From: an uncultured Bacteroidota bacterium
GTDB lineage: Bacteria > Bacteroidota > Bacteroidia > Flavobacteriales > Flavobacteriaceae
DNA length: 64,000 bases
Direction of reading: 5' to 3'
Assembly: GCA_902619855.1 (NCBI GenBank)
Contig: CACNGE010000003.1
Location: 1 to 64,000, forward strand
Shown here: in pieces, positions 27,384 to 36,125 of the stretch
Position numbering within the stretch: position 1 is the first letter of the stretch
Layout: every line of letters starts with the position of its first letter
Made by a program: the position numbers and the translations under genes
Notes under the pieces: generated by a model
The model's database searches: none
Told to the model about the DNA's origin: nothing
What the model saw: the letters and a program-made list of their open reading frames with translations, nothing else

Positions 27384-27567
27384 ACTATTTTCAGGACTAG
27401 GGAAGGGGTGACATGGCAAATGCAATCGTAGCCATACAAACGTGAACGCTCTCGAATGGCAATTCACTTATGTAATGGAGCTAGAGAGTGGTCTTTGGAG
27501 GTACTGCTCGCCGACAGCCAAGACAGTATGTTGGAAAAAGGGTCTGCAGGAAGTCATTAAAAATAGT
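27384..27567 (+). ncRNA. Candidate structured RNA, 6S-like outline, 184 nt
   Basis: This 256-bp gap has no coding frame of note but folds into a rod. The ends pair exactly (ACTATTTT 27384-27391 with AAAATAGT 27560-27567), then GACT (27395-27398) with AGTC (27552-27555). After an asymmetric bubble, an inner arm pairs GGC/GCC (27415/27510), GCA/TGC (27422/27505), GTA/TAC (27428/27502), CC/GG (27432/27500), CAAA/TTTG (27437/27494) and CGCTCTC/GAGAGTG (27447/27484), with a 30-nt apical loop. The 3' side of the bubble has its own hairpin CCAA/TTGG (27518/27531). Closing stem, central bubble, long apical arm and about 184 nt are the outline of 6S RNA. The plus strand is favoured because a G-U pair in the main stem would be A-C on the minus. 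No clear own promoter or terminator was found. Confidence 0.4.
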
Positions 27568-27611
27568 AACCATGGGGCATAAAATCGTCTTCTAATTTAC
27601 AAAAGAAAGCT

Positions 27612-27619
27612 TATTTTTG
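27612..27619 (+). promoter_or_regulatory. TAnnTTTG element immediately before glyS
   Basis: TATTTTTG ends 4 nt before the glyS ATG. No TTG at the usual -33 distance. It lies 45 bp beyond the end of the candidate structured RNA. Confidence 0.4.
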
Positions 27620-27623
27620 CGCC

Positions 27624-29153
27624 ATGGCTGAAACAGACCAGTTCAAAAAAGTGATTGCCCATGCCAAAGAATATGGGTTTGTCTTTCCGTCGAGCGATAT
27701 TTATGATGGCCTCAGTGCGGTGTATGATTATGGGCAACAAGGCGTACTGCTGAAAAACAATATTCGCAACTATTGGTGGAAATCCATGGTGCAACTCAAT
27801 GACAATATCGTTGGCTTAGATGCTGCGATCTTTATGCACCCCACCACATGGAAAGCATCAGGTCATGTGGATGCCTTCAACGATCCGTTGATTGATAATA
27901 AAGATTCCAAAAAACGCTATCGCGCCGATGTCTTGATTGAGGACTATATTGCCAAATTAGAGGTTAAAATCGAAAAAGAAGTCAAGAAAGCTGCCAAGCG
28001 ATTTGGGGATGCTTTTGACAAAAGGCAATTTGTGTTGACCAATCCTCGTGTGGTTGGGTATCGAGAAAAAGCAGCTGCCATCAGTACTCGAATGACAAAG
28101 TCATTGGAGACAGAAGACCTCGCTGACGTGAAAGCCCTCATTGAAGAATTGGAAATTGTTTGTCCATTTTCTGGTTCAAAAAACTGGACAGATGTCAAGC
28201 AGTTCAACTTGATGTTTGGCACCAAGCTTGGCGCATCAGCAGATCATGCAACAGACCTTTACCTACGTCCAGAAACAGCTCAAGGGATTTTTGTCAACTT
28301 TTTGAATGTACAAAAATCCGGGCGCATGAAAATTCCCTTTGGGATTGCCCAAACGGGAAAGGCATTTCGCAACGAAATTGTGGCACGTCAGTTTATCTTT
28401 CGCATGAGGGAATTTGAGCAAATGGAGATGCAGTTTTTCATCCCACCGGGATCTCAGAAAAAATGGTATGACCATTGGAAAAAAACACGCCTCAATTGGC
28501 ACTTGTCTTTGGGAATGGGTGAAGAAAACTATCGATTTCACGATCATGAAAAACTAGCACACTATGCTGACGCTGCATGTGATATTGAGTTTAAATTCCC
28601 ATTTGGATTTAAAGAACTAGAGGGCATACATTCACGCACCGATTTTGACTTGGGCAGTCATGAAAAATATTCAGGTAAAAAATTACAATATTTTGACCCA
28701 GAGCGCAACGAAAACTACACGCCCTATGTTTTGGAAACTTCAATCGGATTGGATCGTATGTTTTTAGCGTTGTTTTCGCACAGCTTGCAAGAGGAGCAAT
28801 TGGAGGATGGCAGCTCTCGAACGGTCTTGCGCTTACCAGCTGTGTTGGCACCGACTCAGATTGCCGTTTTACCACTTGTCAAAAAGGATGGTTTGCCCGA
28901 GCTCGCCCGTGATTTGGTTACGAATTTAAAATGGGATTACTCGACGGCTTATGACGAGAAAGATGCGGTTGGTCGTCGATATCGTAGACAAGATGCACTT
29001 GGCACGCCTTACTGTGTAACGGTCGATCACCAAACCTTGGAAGACCAAACAGTTACCCTACGCGATAGAGACTCCATGGTGCAAGTTCGGGTACCAACAA
29101 AAGAATTATTTCAACACTTAAACACTAAGTTAAACATCAAAAATTGGTTGTAG
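27624..29153 (+). CDS. glyS: Glycine--tRNA ligase, single-chain class II type
   Basis: 509 residues, the alpha-2 dimeric glycyl-tRNA synthetase, class II. Signatures are the N-terminal YGFVFPSSDIYDGLSAVYDYG, motif 2 around FRNEIVARQFIFRMREFEQMEM, motif 3 in SIGLDRMFLALF, and the C-terminal anticodon-binding domain starting APTQIAVLPLVKK. It charges tRNA-Gly with glycine in the cytoplasm. Convergent with the following small outer-membrane gene, 7 bp apart. Confidence 0.95.
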   Translation: MAETDQFKKVIAHAKEYGFVFPSSDIYDGLSAVYDYGQQGVLLKNNIRNYWWKSMVQLNDNIVGLDAAIFMHPTTWKASGHVDAFNDPLIDNKDSKKRYRADVLIEDYIAKLEVKIEKEVKKAAKRFGDAFDKRQFVLTNPRVVGYREKAAAISTRMTKSLETEDLADVKALIEELEIVCPFSGSKNWTDVKQFNLMFGTKLGASADHATDLYLRPETAQGIFVNFLNVQKSGRMKIPFGIAQTGKAFRNEIVARQFIFRMREFEQMEMQFFIPPGSQKKWYDHWKKTRLNWHLSLGMGEENYRFHDHEKLAHYADAACDIEFKFPFGFKELEGIHSRTDFDLGSHEKYSGKKLQYFDPERNENYTPYVLETSIGLDRMFLALFSHSLQEEQLEDGSSRTVLRLPAVLAPTQIAVLPLVKKDGLPELARDLVTNLKWDYSTAYDEKDAVGRRYRRQDALGTPYCVTVDHQTLEDQTVTLRDRDSMVQVRVPTKELFQHLNTKLNIKNWL

Positions 29154-29160
29154 AAGGGAA

Positions 29161-29811
29161 TTAGAATCTTCTTCCAATAGCAAGACCAAGCTTAAAGTGC
29201 CCACCTGGATTATTTCCAATTTCATCAATGTCATCAAGGTATCTACCTCCCCCAATAAATGTTTCGATAGTGTAACCACTTCTGGTGATCCATTTTTTGC
29301 CAATCGAAGCGCCAATTGAAAATCTGGAATAGACTTCATCGCTTTCTCGGCCATTGAAAAATTGACCTATTTCATAATTTTGAACTCTAGCAAAAGAGCT
29401 AAATAATTCAACAAAAGTTCCTTTAGCACCAAAATCTTGACGATTTAAAAAATACATTCTGTAAAATGGAGAAATAGCAAATTGGCGATTGACACCAAAT
29501 ATTCCCTCCTCATCAATAGCTGCTAAAATACCAACGCCATAACTGGAATTCGAGTCTATAATTTTTTCATAAAAAAAATGGACACCAGGAACAGTGATGA
29601 TATCACTAACTACTAGTTTAATTTCATTATCTCCATAACTCTCAGCGGATTCAAACGAGCTGTTTTTTACAACCTCAACTTTGATGATCCTTTCTTCCTC
29701 TTTATCTTCAGATTTTAAAGGCACTTTGGGAACATCTGGTACTTCTTTTTCTTGGGCGTTTATCACAGCAAGCATAAAAAATATGGGGATAAAAAAAAGG
29801 AGTCTTTTCAT
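29161..29811 (-). CDS. Small exported beta-barrel-like protein, unknown function
   Basis: 216 residues with a signal peptide (MKRLLFFIPIFFMLAVINAQ). A short charged, proline-containing linker (KEVPDVPKVPLKSEDKEEER) leads to a domain with alternating aromatic strands and Gly turns (GVGILAAIDEEGIFGVNRQ, FSIGASIGKKWI, FIGGGRYLDD) ending in GLAIGRRF with a terminal Phe, as in small outer-membrane beta-barrels. It resembles DUF3575-type proteins in layout, but I do not recognise it with certainty. More AT-rich than its neighbours. Confidence 0.65.
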   Translation of the reverse strand: MKRLLFFIPIFFMLAVINAQEKEVPDVPKVPLKSEDKEEERIIKVEVVKNSSFESAESYGDNEIKLVVSDIITVPGVHFFYEKIIDSNSSYGVGILAAIDEEGIFGVNRQFAISPFYRMYFLNRQDFGAKGTFVELFSSFARVQNYEIGQFFNGRESDEVYSRFSIGASIGKKWITRSGYTIETFIGGGRYLDDIDEIGNNPGGHFKLGLAIGRRF

Positions 29812-29874
29812 TTTTTTGGTTTAAGATGGATATAAAAATATAAAATTGTATTGTGACTTTGTATTTTAGCAAGA

Positions 29875-30639
29875 ATGAAGATCATCTCTTATAACGTCAA
29901 TGGTATTCGCGCAGCATTGCGCAAAGATTTTTTGGAGTGGTTAAATGCAGCTTCGCCTGACGTTCTCTGCTTACAAGAAATCAAAGCCACTCCCGAACAG
30001 TTTGACCCAAGTGTTTTTGAAGACTTAGGGTATCACCACAATTATTGGTATCCCGCCCAAAAAAAGGGCTACAGTGGGGTAGCAGTATTGTGCAAACAAA
30101 AACCCAAAGACATTGCCTTTGGTACAGGTATCGCTTATATGGATGCTGAAGGACGCAACCTCCGTGTCGATTTCGAGGATGTTTCAGTCATGAGTTTGTA
30201 TCTGCCATCGGGGACGAATCCTGAACGGTTGGCGTTTAAGTTTACCTATATGGATGACTTTCAGACGTATATTAATACGCTCAAAAAATCGCACACCAAT
30301 CTGGTGATTTGTGGAGATTATAATATCTGTCATGAAGCCATCGATATTCATGATCCTGTGCGCAATGCCAAAGTTTCTGGTTTTTTGCCAGAAGAACGCG
30401 CATGGTTGGACGCGTTTATCAAACAAGGCTTCACCGATTCTTTTCGGCATCTCAACAGCGACCCCCATCATTATAGTTGGTGGAGCTATCGCTCCAATGC
30501 TCGTGCCAACAACAAGGGGTGGCGCATTGACTATGCGATGGTTTCAGAGCCTTTGACAAAACATATAGAAAGAGCATTTATCCTTCCCCAAGCTGTCCAT
30601 TCTGATCACTGCCCAGTTGGCGTAACACTGAGTTTGTAA
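29875..30639 (+). CDS. xth: Exodeoxyribonuclease III
   Basis: 254 residues of the exonuclease III/AP endonuclease family, which cuts abasic sites and removes blocked 3' ends in base-excision repair. Signatures: MKIISYNVNGIRAAL, the metal-binding Glu in CLQEIKA, the Tyr in SLYLPSGTN, CGDYNICHEAIDIHD, WSYRSNAR and the catalytic HSDHCPVG at the C-terminus. Three bases separate it from the aldo/keto reductase gene, so they are likely co-transcribed. Confidence 0.92.
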   Translation: MKIISYNVNGIRAALRKDFLEWLNAASPDVLCLQEIKATPEQFDPSVFEDLGYHHNYWYPAQKKGYSGVAVLCKQKPKDIAFGTGIAYMDAEGRNLRVDFEDVSVMSLYLPSGTNPERLAFKFTYMDDFQTYINTLKKSHTNLVICGDYNICHEAIDIHDPVRNAKVSGFLPEERAWLDAFIKQGFTDSFRHLNSDPHHYSWWSYRSNARANNKGWRIDYAMVSEPLTKHIERAFILPQAVHSDHCPVGVTLSL

Positions 30640-30642
30640 ATT

Positions 30643-31680
30643 ATGAAATATACTACCATACCTCACACAGACATTGAAGTGAGTAGAATATGCCTAGGCA
30701 CAATGACTTGGGGCAATCAAAACACTCAAAAGGAGGGGTTTGAACAAATGGATTATTCCCTTTCGGAAGGGGTAAATTTCTTTGACACAGCAGAATTGTA
30801 TCCTGTACCTGCAAATGCCGATACCTATGCAGAAACGGAACGCATCATAGGTAATTGGTTTGCTGCTCGAAACAATCGTGAACAGGTGATTTTGGCCACC
30901 AAAATAGCGGGTCCAGGCACTTATACGGCACATATTCGTAGCACTGGATTTTCGCCAGAAAGCATACATCAGGCATTGGATGGGAGTTTGCAACGACTCA
31001 AGACCGACTACATCGATTTATACCAGTTGCACTGGCCAGAGCGCAATTCCAATTTTTTTGGAACATTGGGGTATTTTCCACAAAAGAATGAAGAGTGGAA
31101 GGAAAATTTTGAAGAGATTTTACACACCTTACACCAGTGCATTAAAGCAGGTAAAATCAGACATATTGGACTCTCGAATGAGTCTCCTTGGGGTGCGATG
31201 AAATACATTGCGCTATCAGAATTCAAAGACCTTCCTCGAATGAAAACCATTCAGAACCCCTATTCGCTTCTAAATCGAAAGTTTGAAGTGGGCAATGCCG
31301 AAGTTGCACATCGTGAGCAGTTGGGTTTATTGGCTTATTCGCCTATGGCTTTTGGGATTTTGTCGGGAAAATATCGTGGTGGAAAACTCCCAAAAAATAG
31401 CCGTCTTCAGTTGTTTCCAAGAATGTCACGATACAATAGTGAAGAGTCCCTACAAGCTACTGAGCTTTACGCTGAGATCGCTGAAAAACATGGCTTGTCG
31501 CTGGCACAAATGTCCTTGGCTTTTGTCACCGACCAACCTTTTGTGACCTCCAATATCATCGGAGCGACGACGATGCTACAACTCAAAGAGAATATCGCAT
31601 CGGCAGCACTGACTTTATCAGAGGAAACTCACGAAGAAATCGATCTGGTTCACAAGCAGTTTTCAAATCCAGCGCCTTAG
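30643..31680 (+). CDS. Aldo/keto reductase, Tas-like
   Basis: 345 residues, TIM-barrel NADPH-dependent oxidoreductase of the Tas branch. Signatures: ICLGTMTWGNQN at the N-terminus, the catalytic Asp and Tyr in FFDTAELYPVP, DLYQLHWP with the catalytic His, GLSNESPWG, and the cofactor-binding IIGATTMLQLKENI near the C-terminus. Substrate unknown; E. coli Tas is linked only indirectly to tyrosine prototrophy. Its stop overlaps the radA stop by 4 bp. Confidence 0.85.
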   Translation: MKYTTIPHTDIEVSRICLGTMTWGNQNTQKEGFEQMDYSLSEGVNFFDTAELYPVPANADTYAETERIIGNWFAARNNREQVILATKIAGPGTYTAHIRSTGFSPESIHQALDGSLQRLKTDYIDLYQLHWPERNSNFFGTLGYFPQKNEEWKENFEEILHTLHQCIKAGKIRHIGLSNESPWGAMKYIALSEFKDLPRMKTIQNPYSLLNRKFEVGNAEVAHREQLGLLAYSPMAFGILSGKYRGGKLPKNSRLQLFPRMSRYNSEESLQATELYAEIAEKHGLSLAQMSLAFVTDQPFVTSNIIGATTMLQLKENIASAALTLSEETHEEIDLVHKQFSNPAP

Positions 31681-33023
31681 AACAACAGCTCCACCAATCC
31701 TCGAATATTATCAAGCGCAATAACTTCGAGTTTGGAGGTTGGGAGTTTGCTTTTTTGAGCCATGATTAGTGTTTTGAATCCAAGTTTTTCGGCTTCTTGC
31801 ATACGCTGTTCCACTCGTGGAACATTGCGTAACTCTCCCGAAAGCCCTACTTCAGCAGCAAAACAACATTTTTCAGGAATTACCACGTCCAAACTACTCG
31901 ACAGTATGGCAACAGCTACTGCTAGGTCGAGTGCGGGATCTTCAATCCGTATGCCCCCTGCAAGGTTGAGAAACACATCTTTTGCACCCAGCTTGAATCC
32001 TGCCCGTTTTTCGAGAACTGCCAACAACATGTTCAGTCGTTTGACATTAAAGCCAGTGGTGCTTCGCTGCGGGGTGCCATAGACTGCAGAGCTTACCAGG
32101 GCTTGACATTCAATCAACATGGGTCGCATCCCCTCGAGAGTGGCTGCAATTGCATGACCACTTTGATTGCGACTTGTTGAGGAAATCAATAATTCACTGG
32201 GGTTGTGTACAACGCGAAGCCCTTTGGATTCCATCTCATAAATCCCCAAATCCGAGGTCGATCCGAAGCGATTTTTGTGCGTACGCAAAATGCGATACAT
32301 ATAGTTTCGATCCCCTTCAAAATGCAATACCACATCGACCATATGCTCAAGAATTTTGGGGCCTGCAATCATTCCATCCTTGGTGATGTGACCAACGACA
32401 AAAATGGGGAGATTAATCTGCTTGGCAAATCGCTGTAGCAAGGAAGTGGATTCTCTCACTTGTGATACACTTCCAGCACCACTGTCAATCAAATTGGTTT
32501 GTAAGGTTTGAATGGAATCGACAATCAAAAGTTTGGGTTTGAGTTTTTGTGCTTGTGCAAGGATGTTTTCTGCATTGGTTTCGTTGAGCAAATAACATTG
32601 TGAATTTCCACTGCTAATTCGATTGCTTCGCAACTTGATTTGTGTGAGGCTTTCCTCCCCTGATACGTAGAGTGTTGGGTAGTCAACTTCCAATGCCAGT
32701 TGGAGGAGCAGTGTGGACTTACCAACCCCAGGTTCTCCAGCCAATAATACCAACGACCCAGGTACCACTCCACCGCCCAAAACTCGATCGAGTTCTGCAT
32801 CTTTTGTCGCCAGGCGTATCTGTTGACTTTCAGAAACCTCTTTAATGGGAATTGGAATACTTGCTTGTGATTCTTTGGGTGCTTGCCAGGGTTCGGTTTT
32901 TGATTTTTGCAAAATCTCTTCTGCTATGAAATTCCATTCTTTGCAAGCATGGCATTGCCCTTGCCATTTGCTATACTGTGCACCACAGTTTTTACAAAAA
33001 AAAGCTGTTTTTACTTTCGCCAT
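31677..33023 (-). CDS. radA: DNA repair protein RadA
   Basis: 448 residues from the ATG at 33023 (MAKVKTAFFCKNCG); the longer frame upstream reads into the preceding gene and has no RadA homology. An N-terminal C4 zinc finger (CKNCG ... CHAC) is followed by a RecA-like ATPase with Walker A GEPGVGKSTLLL, the RadA-specific KNRFG motif, and a C-terminal Lon-like domain (ALVSSAVYGTPQRSTTGFN, AEVGLSGELRNV). RadA drives branch migration in recombination. It follows the UPF0104 gene by 17 bp. Confidence 0.93.
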   Translation of the reverse strand: MAKVKTAFFCKNCGAQYSKWQGQCHACKEWNFIAEEILQKSKTEPWQAPKESQASIPIPIKEVSESQQIRLATKDAELDRVLGGGVVPGSLVLLAGEPGVGKSTLLLQLALEVDYPTLYVSGEESLTQIKLRSNRISSGNSQCYLLNETNAENILAQAQKLKPKLLIVDSIQTLQTNLIDSGAGSVSQVRESTSLLQRFAKQINLPIFVVGHITKDGMIAGPKILEHMVDVVLHFEGDRNYMYRILRTHKNRFGSTSDLGIYEMESKGLRVVHNPSELLISSTSRNQSGHAIAATLEGMRPMLIECQALVSSAVYGTPQRSTTGFNVKRLNMLLAVLEKRAGFKLGAKDVFLNLAGGIRIEDPALDLAVAVAILSSSLDVVIPEKCCFAAEVGLSGELRNVPRVEQRMQEAEKLGFKTLIMAQKSKLPTSKLEVIALDNIRGLVELLF

Positions 33024-33040
33024 CGTCTTCCGAAAGATAC

Positions 33041-34003
33041 TTATTTTTTTCTGTTGACAACAGGCAAAAAGGCAAAAGATAAACCACCAAAAATGAGAAT
33101 CATAATGGTTTGGGTTGACCATGCAATCCACCCATAGGCAAGCGCCATTTCATAGGACATACCATAGTGGTTGAGTACTGTTGCGACTGCAAGTGGATAC
33201 AATCCAATTCCACCATTGGTAACAGCAATCGAAAGCCCTCCTGCGACAAAACCTACAAGGATAACCTCGAGCCCGAGAGTAGCTGAAAGAGGTATTGAAA
33301 ACTGAATCACCCAAAACATCATGATATACATCACCCAAATAAAAATGGTATGTGCCCAAAATGCATACGCATTCGAAACAGAACCAATCGATAAAATACC
33401 TTGATAGATATTGAGAAAAAAGATTTTTATACGATCCAAAAAAGGAAATCGCTCGCTATTGATGAGAAAAGGAAACATCATGATCGCAACAATCAACGCT
33501 ATAATGATGTAAAAACTCATGAGGAGTCCAGATGATTGGCTGAGTTCAGCTTTAACCCAATCTCCACCCATGTAGATCGCTGAGAAGACGAGCAACAACA
33601 TGATAACAAGATCGATAACACGTTCGCTAATCACTGTTCCCGCTCCTTTGGAAAAAGGAATTTTTTCGTAGGCAGATATGACTGTCACTCGAAGAATATC
33701 TCCTGAGCGGGGGATACCCAAGTTTGACAGATAATTGACCAGTACCGAACCTATGAGGTTTATCAATTTTGGATGATAACCCAAGGGGATGAGTTGATAT
33801 TTCCATCGGTATGCGCGAGATAGATGACTCATAACGCCAAAGATGACAGAAATCAAAATGGGTAAGGGGTACGCTTGCCGAATCGTTGACCAAATCTGTG
33901 AGCGTTGATCCGCAGTGATTGAGCTTAGTGAGTAGTAGATGAGAAAAACCCCAATCCCTAGTGGAATGATGTTGCGTAATGCGGAAACGAGAGGTTTAGA
34001 CAA
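33041..34003 (-). CDS. Lysylphosphatidylglycerol synthase TM-region (UPF0104) protein
   Basis: 320 residues, integral membrane protein with about eight hydrophobic helices and no catalytic GNAT-like domain. It matches the flippase-type module of the MprF family (PF03706): SLSSITADQRSQIW, SHLSRAYRWKYQLIPLGY, SNLGIPRSGDILRVTVISAY, AGGLSIAVTNGGIGLYPLA. Without the synthase half it cannot make lysyl-lipid; a lipid-transport role is inferred. It sits 2 bp after panD and before radA, an order seen in other flavobacteria. Confidence 0.8.
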   Translation of the reverse strand: MSKPLVSALRNIIPLGIGVFLIYYSLSSITADQRSQIWSTIRQAYPLPILISVIFGVMSHLSRAYRWKYQLIPLGYHPKLINLIGSVLVNYLSNLGIPRSGDILRVTVISAYEKIPFSKGAGTVISERVIDLVIMLLLVFSAIYMGGDWVKAELSQSSGLLMSFYIIIALIVAIMMFPFLINSERFPFLDRIKIFFLNIYQGILSIGSVSNAYAFWAHTIFIWVMYIMMFWVIQFSIPLSATLGLEVILVGFVAGGLSIAVTNGGIGLYPLAVATVLNHYGMSYEMALAYGWIAWSTQTIMILIFGGLSFAFLPVVNRKK

Positions 34004-34005
34004 AA

Positions 34006-34356
34006 CTATTGTAGGGTGTTGGTTTTTGTATTGGGGAAGATGATTTTAGGATCAAAGTTTTTTGCCTCTTCAACAGTCATTTGGACATAGCTGATGATGA
34101 TAACGATATCTCCTTTTTGGGCTTTACGCGCAGCAGGGCCATTGAGGGTGATCTCCCCACTGTTTTTCACCCCTTCGATGATATAGGTTTCTAGGCGCTC
34201 ACCATTGTTTACATTGACAACATTAACCTTCTCACCTGCAATCAAATCTGCTGCATCCATCAAAACAGGATCGATTGTAATGCTACCCACATAATCCAGC
34301 TCTGCACCAGTGACGGTGACACGATGAATTTTGGATTTAAGAACTTCGATTGTCAT
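34006..34356 (-). CDS. panD: Aspartate 1-decarboxylase
   Basis: 116 residues. PanD makes beta-alanine from aspartate for pantothenate. The autocatalytic cleavage site is G24-S25 in DYVGSITID, generating the pyruvoyl group; K9 in [17 protein letters not shown], Tyr22 and the [12 protein letters not shown] and [11 protein letters not shown] motifs are also present. It follows panC by 13 bp on the same strand, so both enzymes of the beta-alanine branch are together. Confidence 0.95.
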   Translation of the reverse strand: MTIEVLKSKIHRVTVTGAELDYVGSITIDPVLMDAADLIAGEKVNVVNVNNGERLETYIIEGVKNSGEITLNGPAARKAQKGDIVIIISYVQMTVEEAKNFDPKIIFPNTKTNTLQ

Positions 34357-34360
34357 GCTG

Positions 34361-34368
34361 CAAATATA
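34361..34368 (-). promoter_or_regulatory. TAnnTTTG element immediately before panD
   Basis: Minus-strand TATATTTG (34368-34361) ends 4 nt before the panD ATG and lies just outside the panC stop. A TTG occurs 25 nt upstream, longer than usual. It would make panD transcription partly independent of panC. Confidence 0.4.
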
Positions 34369-34369
34369 C

Positions 34370-35209
34370 TTAATTGAGAGAGATATTATCTATCAATCGG
34401 GTGCCTTCAACAACAACAGCAACAAAGGCGCGATAAGACACCCCTTTTCCCTTTGATTGCACAAAATTCAAGTTGTGTTCTGCAACGATTTCGAAGTACT
34501 GTAGCTCCATTTGAGGGGTTTCGGAGAGTTTTTGAATAGCCATCTTTTTTAGTGCATCGATAGTATGGGATGAAAAATTGGATTTAACGATTTGTAAAGT
34601 CTCATAAATATGTTTGGCGTTTTCCCTTCCTTCGTCAGACAAGCGACTGTTTCGAGAGCTCATGGCAAGTCCATTGGCTTCGCGAATGGTAGGCACACTT
34701 CGTATCTTAATTCCCAATGGTTTTGCCAAAAGAGAAACAATTTGCAATTGTTGAAAATCTTTTTGACCAAAATAAGCAACATCAGGTTGAACGAGTGTAA
34801 ACAAACGTTCAACGACTGTTGCAACACCATCAAAATGCCCAGGGCGATATATTCCCTCCATGGGTTTGTCCAATCCTTGTAATGCATACTTTTTTGCTTT
34901 GGCACCATCTGGATAAATGGTTTCAACACTTGGGATAAACACACAGATGTTTGGGTCTATCGCATGTATTTTCTCAATATCAGCATCGATTGTTGATGGA
35001 TAGTTTTCTAAGTCGTTCTTGGAGTCAAATTGGGTTGGATTGACAAAAATGCTAATAAATGTCACAGCATTTTCTGCATGTGCTTTTTGAATGAGTTTCA
35101 GATGCCCTTGGTGCAAAGAACCCATAGTAGGAACCAGACCCCAACTGCGATTGTTGTATTTTTTTCTTTGAAAGAGACGCAACTCTTCTGTCGTGAAGAC
35201 TTTTGGCAT
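34370..35209 (-). CDS. panC: Pantothenate synthetase
   Basis: 279 residues. PanC joins pantoate and beta-alanine using ATP. Class I nucleotidyl-transferase motifs: [14 protein letters not shown] (HXGH), [21 protein letters not shown], and KMSKS-like [10 protein letters not shown]. Divergent from the GT5 gene with about 97 bp between starts; no complete -33/-7 pair was found in that gap. Confidence 0.95.
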   Translation of the reverse strand: MPKVFTTEELRLFQRKKYNNRSWGLVPTMGSLHQGHLKLIQKAHAENAVTFISIFVNPTQFDSKNDLENYPSTIDADIEKIHAIDPNICVFIPSVETIYPDGAKAKKYALQGLDKPMEGIYRPGHFDGVATVVERLFTLVQPDVAYFGQKDFQQLQIVSLLAKPLGIKIRSVPTIREANGLAMSSRNSRLSDEGRENAKHIYETLQIVKSNFSSHTIDALKKMAIQKLSETPQMELQYFEIVAEHNLNFVQSKGKGVSYRAFVAVVVEGTRLIDNISLN

Positions 35210-35306
35210 TTAGAAAAGTTTAACACCTTCCGTTAGGAATTATGGGCAAACTTCGGTATAATTTTCGTAATTTCGCATACTCCAAAAAGAATAATCTTTG
35301 GGTTTT

Positions 35307-36125
35307 ATGACAGATAAAAAAATCCTATTCGTTTCATCTGAGGTGGTTCCTTATCTACCAGAATCGAATTTATCAACGATGACCTTCTCTCTTCCTAAAA
35401 TGGTAAATGAGGTTGGTGGACAAACCCGAATTTTTATTCCAAAGTATGGTTTGATCAACGAACGTCGCCATCAGTTGCACGAGGTAATTCGTCTTTCAGG
35501 AATGAATCTTGTGATCAATGATATCGATGTGCCTTTAATCATAAAGGTTGCTTCTATTCCAAAAGAACGCATGCAGGTTTATTTCATCGATAACGAAGAT
35601 TACTTCAAAGGAAGACAGTTGGAAAAAGATGAAAATGGAAAGTTGTATAAGGATAATGATGAACGAGCGATCTTTTTTGCTAAAGGTGTGATTGAAACAG
35701 TCAAAAAACTCAATTGGGCACCCGACATTATTCATGTGCAAGGTTGGATTGCAATGCTGATGCCACTTTATTGCAAGCATTATTACAAGGATGAACCAAT
35801 TTTGGCCAACACCAAAGTCGTTTCATCAATTTTTAATACACCATTTGAAGAGCCTCTTTCTTATAACCTGATTAAAAAATTAGCCTTTGATGGCCTAGAT
35901 GGTGAGTTGACAAAAGATTTGAAAATACCCAATTTTTCTGCTCTCGCAAAAAATGCGATAGCCAATTCCGATGGTTTGATTATTGCAGATACTGACATCG
36001 ATAAAAGTGTGAGGAAAGAAATTTTATCTTCCAACAAACCCATACTTCATTGCTCTTCCAAAGAAAGTTTTGAGGAGGATTATAATGAATTTTACACAAA
36101 CCAAATCCTAAATTTAGAGAAATGA
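35307..36125 (+). CDS. Single-domain glycogen/starch synthase-like (GT5 N-domain) protein
   Basis: 272 residues from the ATG at 35307 (MTDKKILFVSSEVVPYLPES). The start matches the GT5 N-terminal Rossmann domain (KILFVSSEV, the PKMVNEVGGQTRIFIPKYG stretch, DIIHVQGWIAML), but the protein ends where the C-terminal ADP-glucose-binding domain should begin; full GlgA is about 470-500 residues. The domain lacks the C-terminal E-x7-E type site, so normal synthase activity is doubtful. Because the stop overlaps the DUF4270 start as ATGA and no remnant of a second domain follows, it looks like an established short form and not a fresh truncation. Confidence 0.8.
   Translation: MTDKKILFVSSEVVPYLPESNLSTMTFSLPKMVNEVGGQTRIFIPKYGLINERRHQLHEVIRLSGMNLVINDIDVPLIIKVASIPKERMQVYFIDNEDYFKGRQLEKDENGKLYKDNDERAIFFAKGVIETVKKLNWAPDIIHVQGWIAMLMPLYCKHYYKDEPILANTKVVSSIFNTPFEEPLSYNLIKKLAFDGLDGELTKDLKIPNFSALAKNAIANSDGLIIADTDIDKSVRKEILSSNKPILHCSSKESFEEDYNEFYTNQILNLEK

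Noticed and set aside
27412-27436. Local hairpin ATGGC/GCCAT as the main structure of the glyS upstream RNA
   Set aside because: It is a perfect 5-bp stem but competes with the longer arm that continues through CAAA/TTTG and CGCTCTC/GAGAGTG. It may be an alternative fold.
27384-27567. tmRNA, RNase P RNA or SRP RNA in the glyS upstream gap
   Set aside because: No tag-peptide region or tRNA-like ends, no GAGGAAAGTCC RNase P core, and no GGAAGNAGCC tetraloop/asymmetric loop of SRP RNA on either strand.
33024-33131. 36-codon N-terminal extension of RadA
   Set aside because: It reads back through the gap into the UPF0104 gene, shows no RadA homology, and the ATG at 33023 directly begins the zinc-finger domain.
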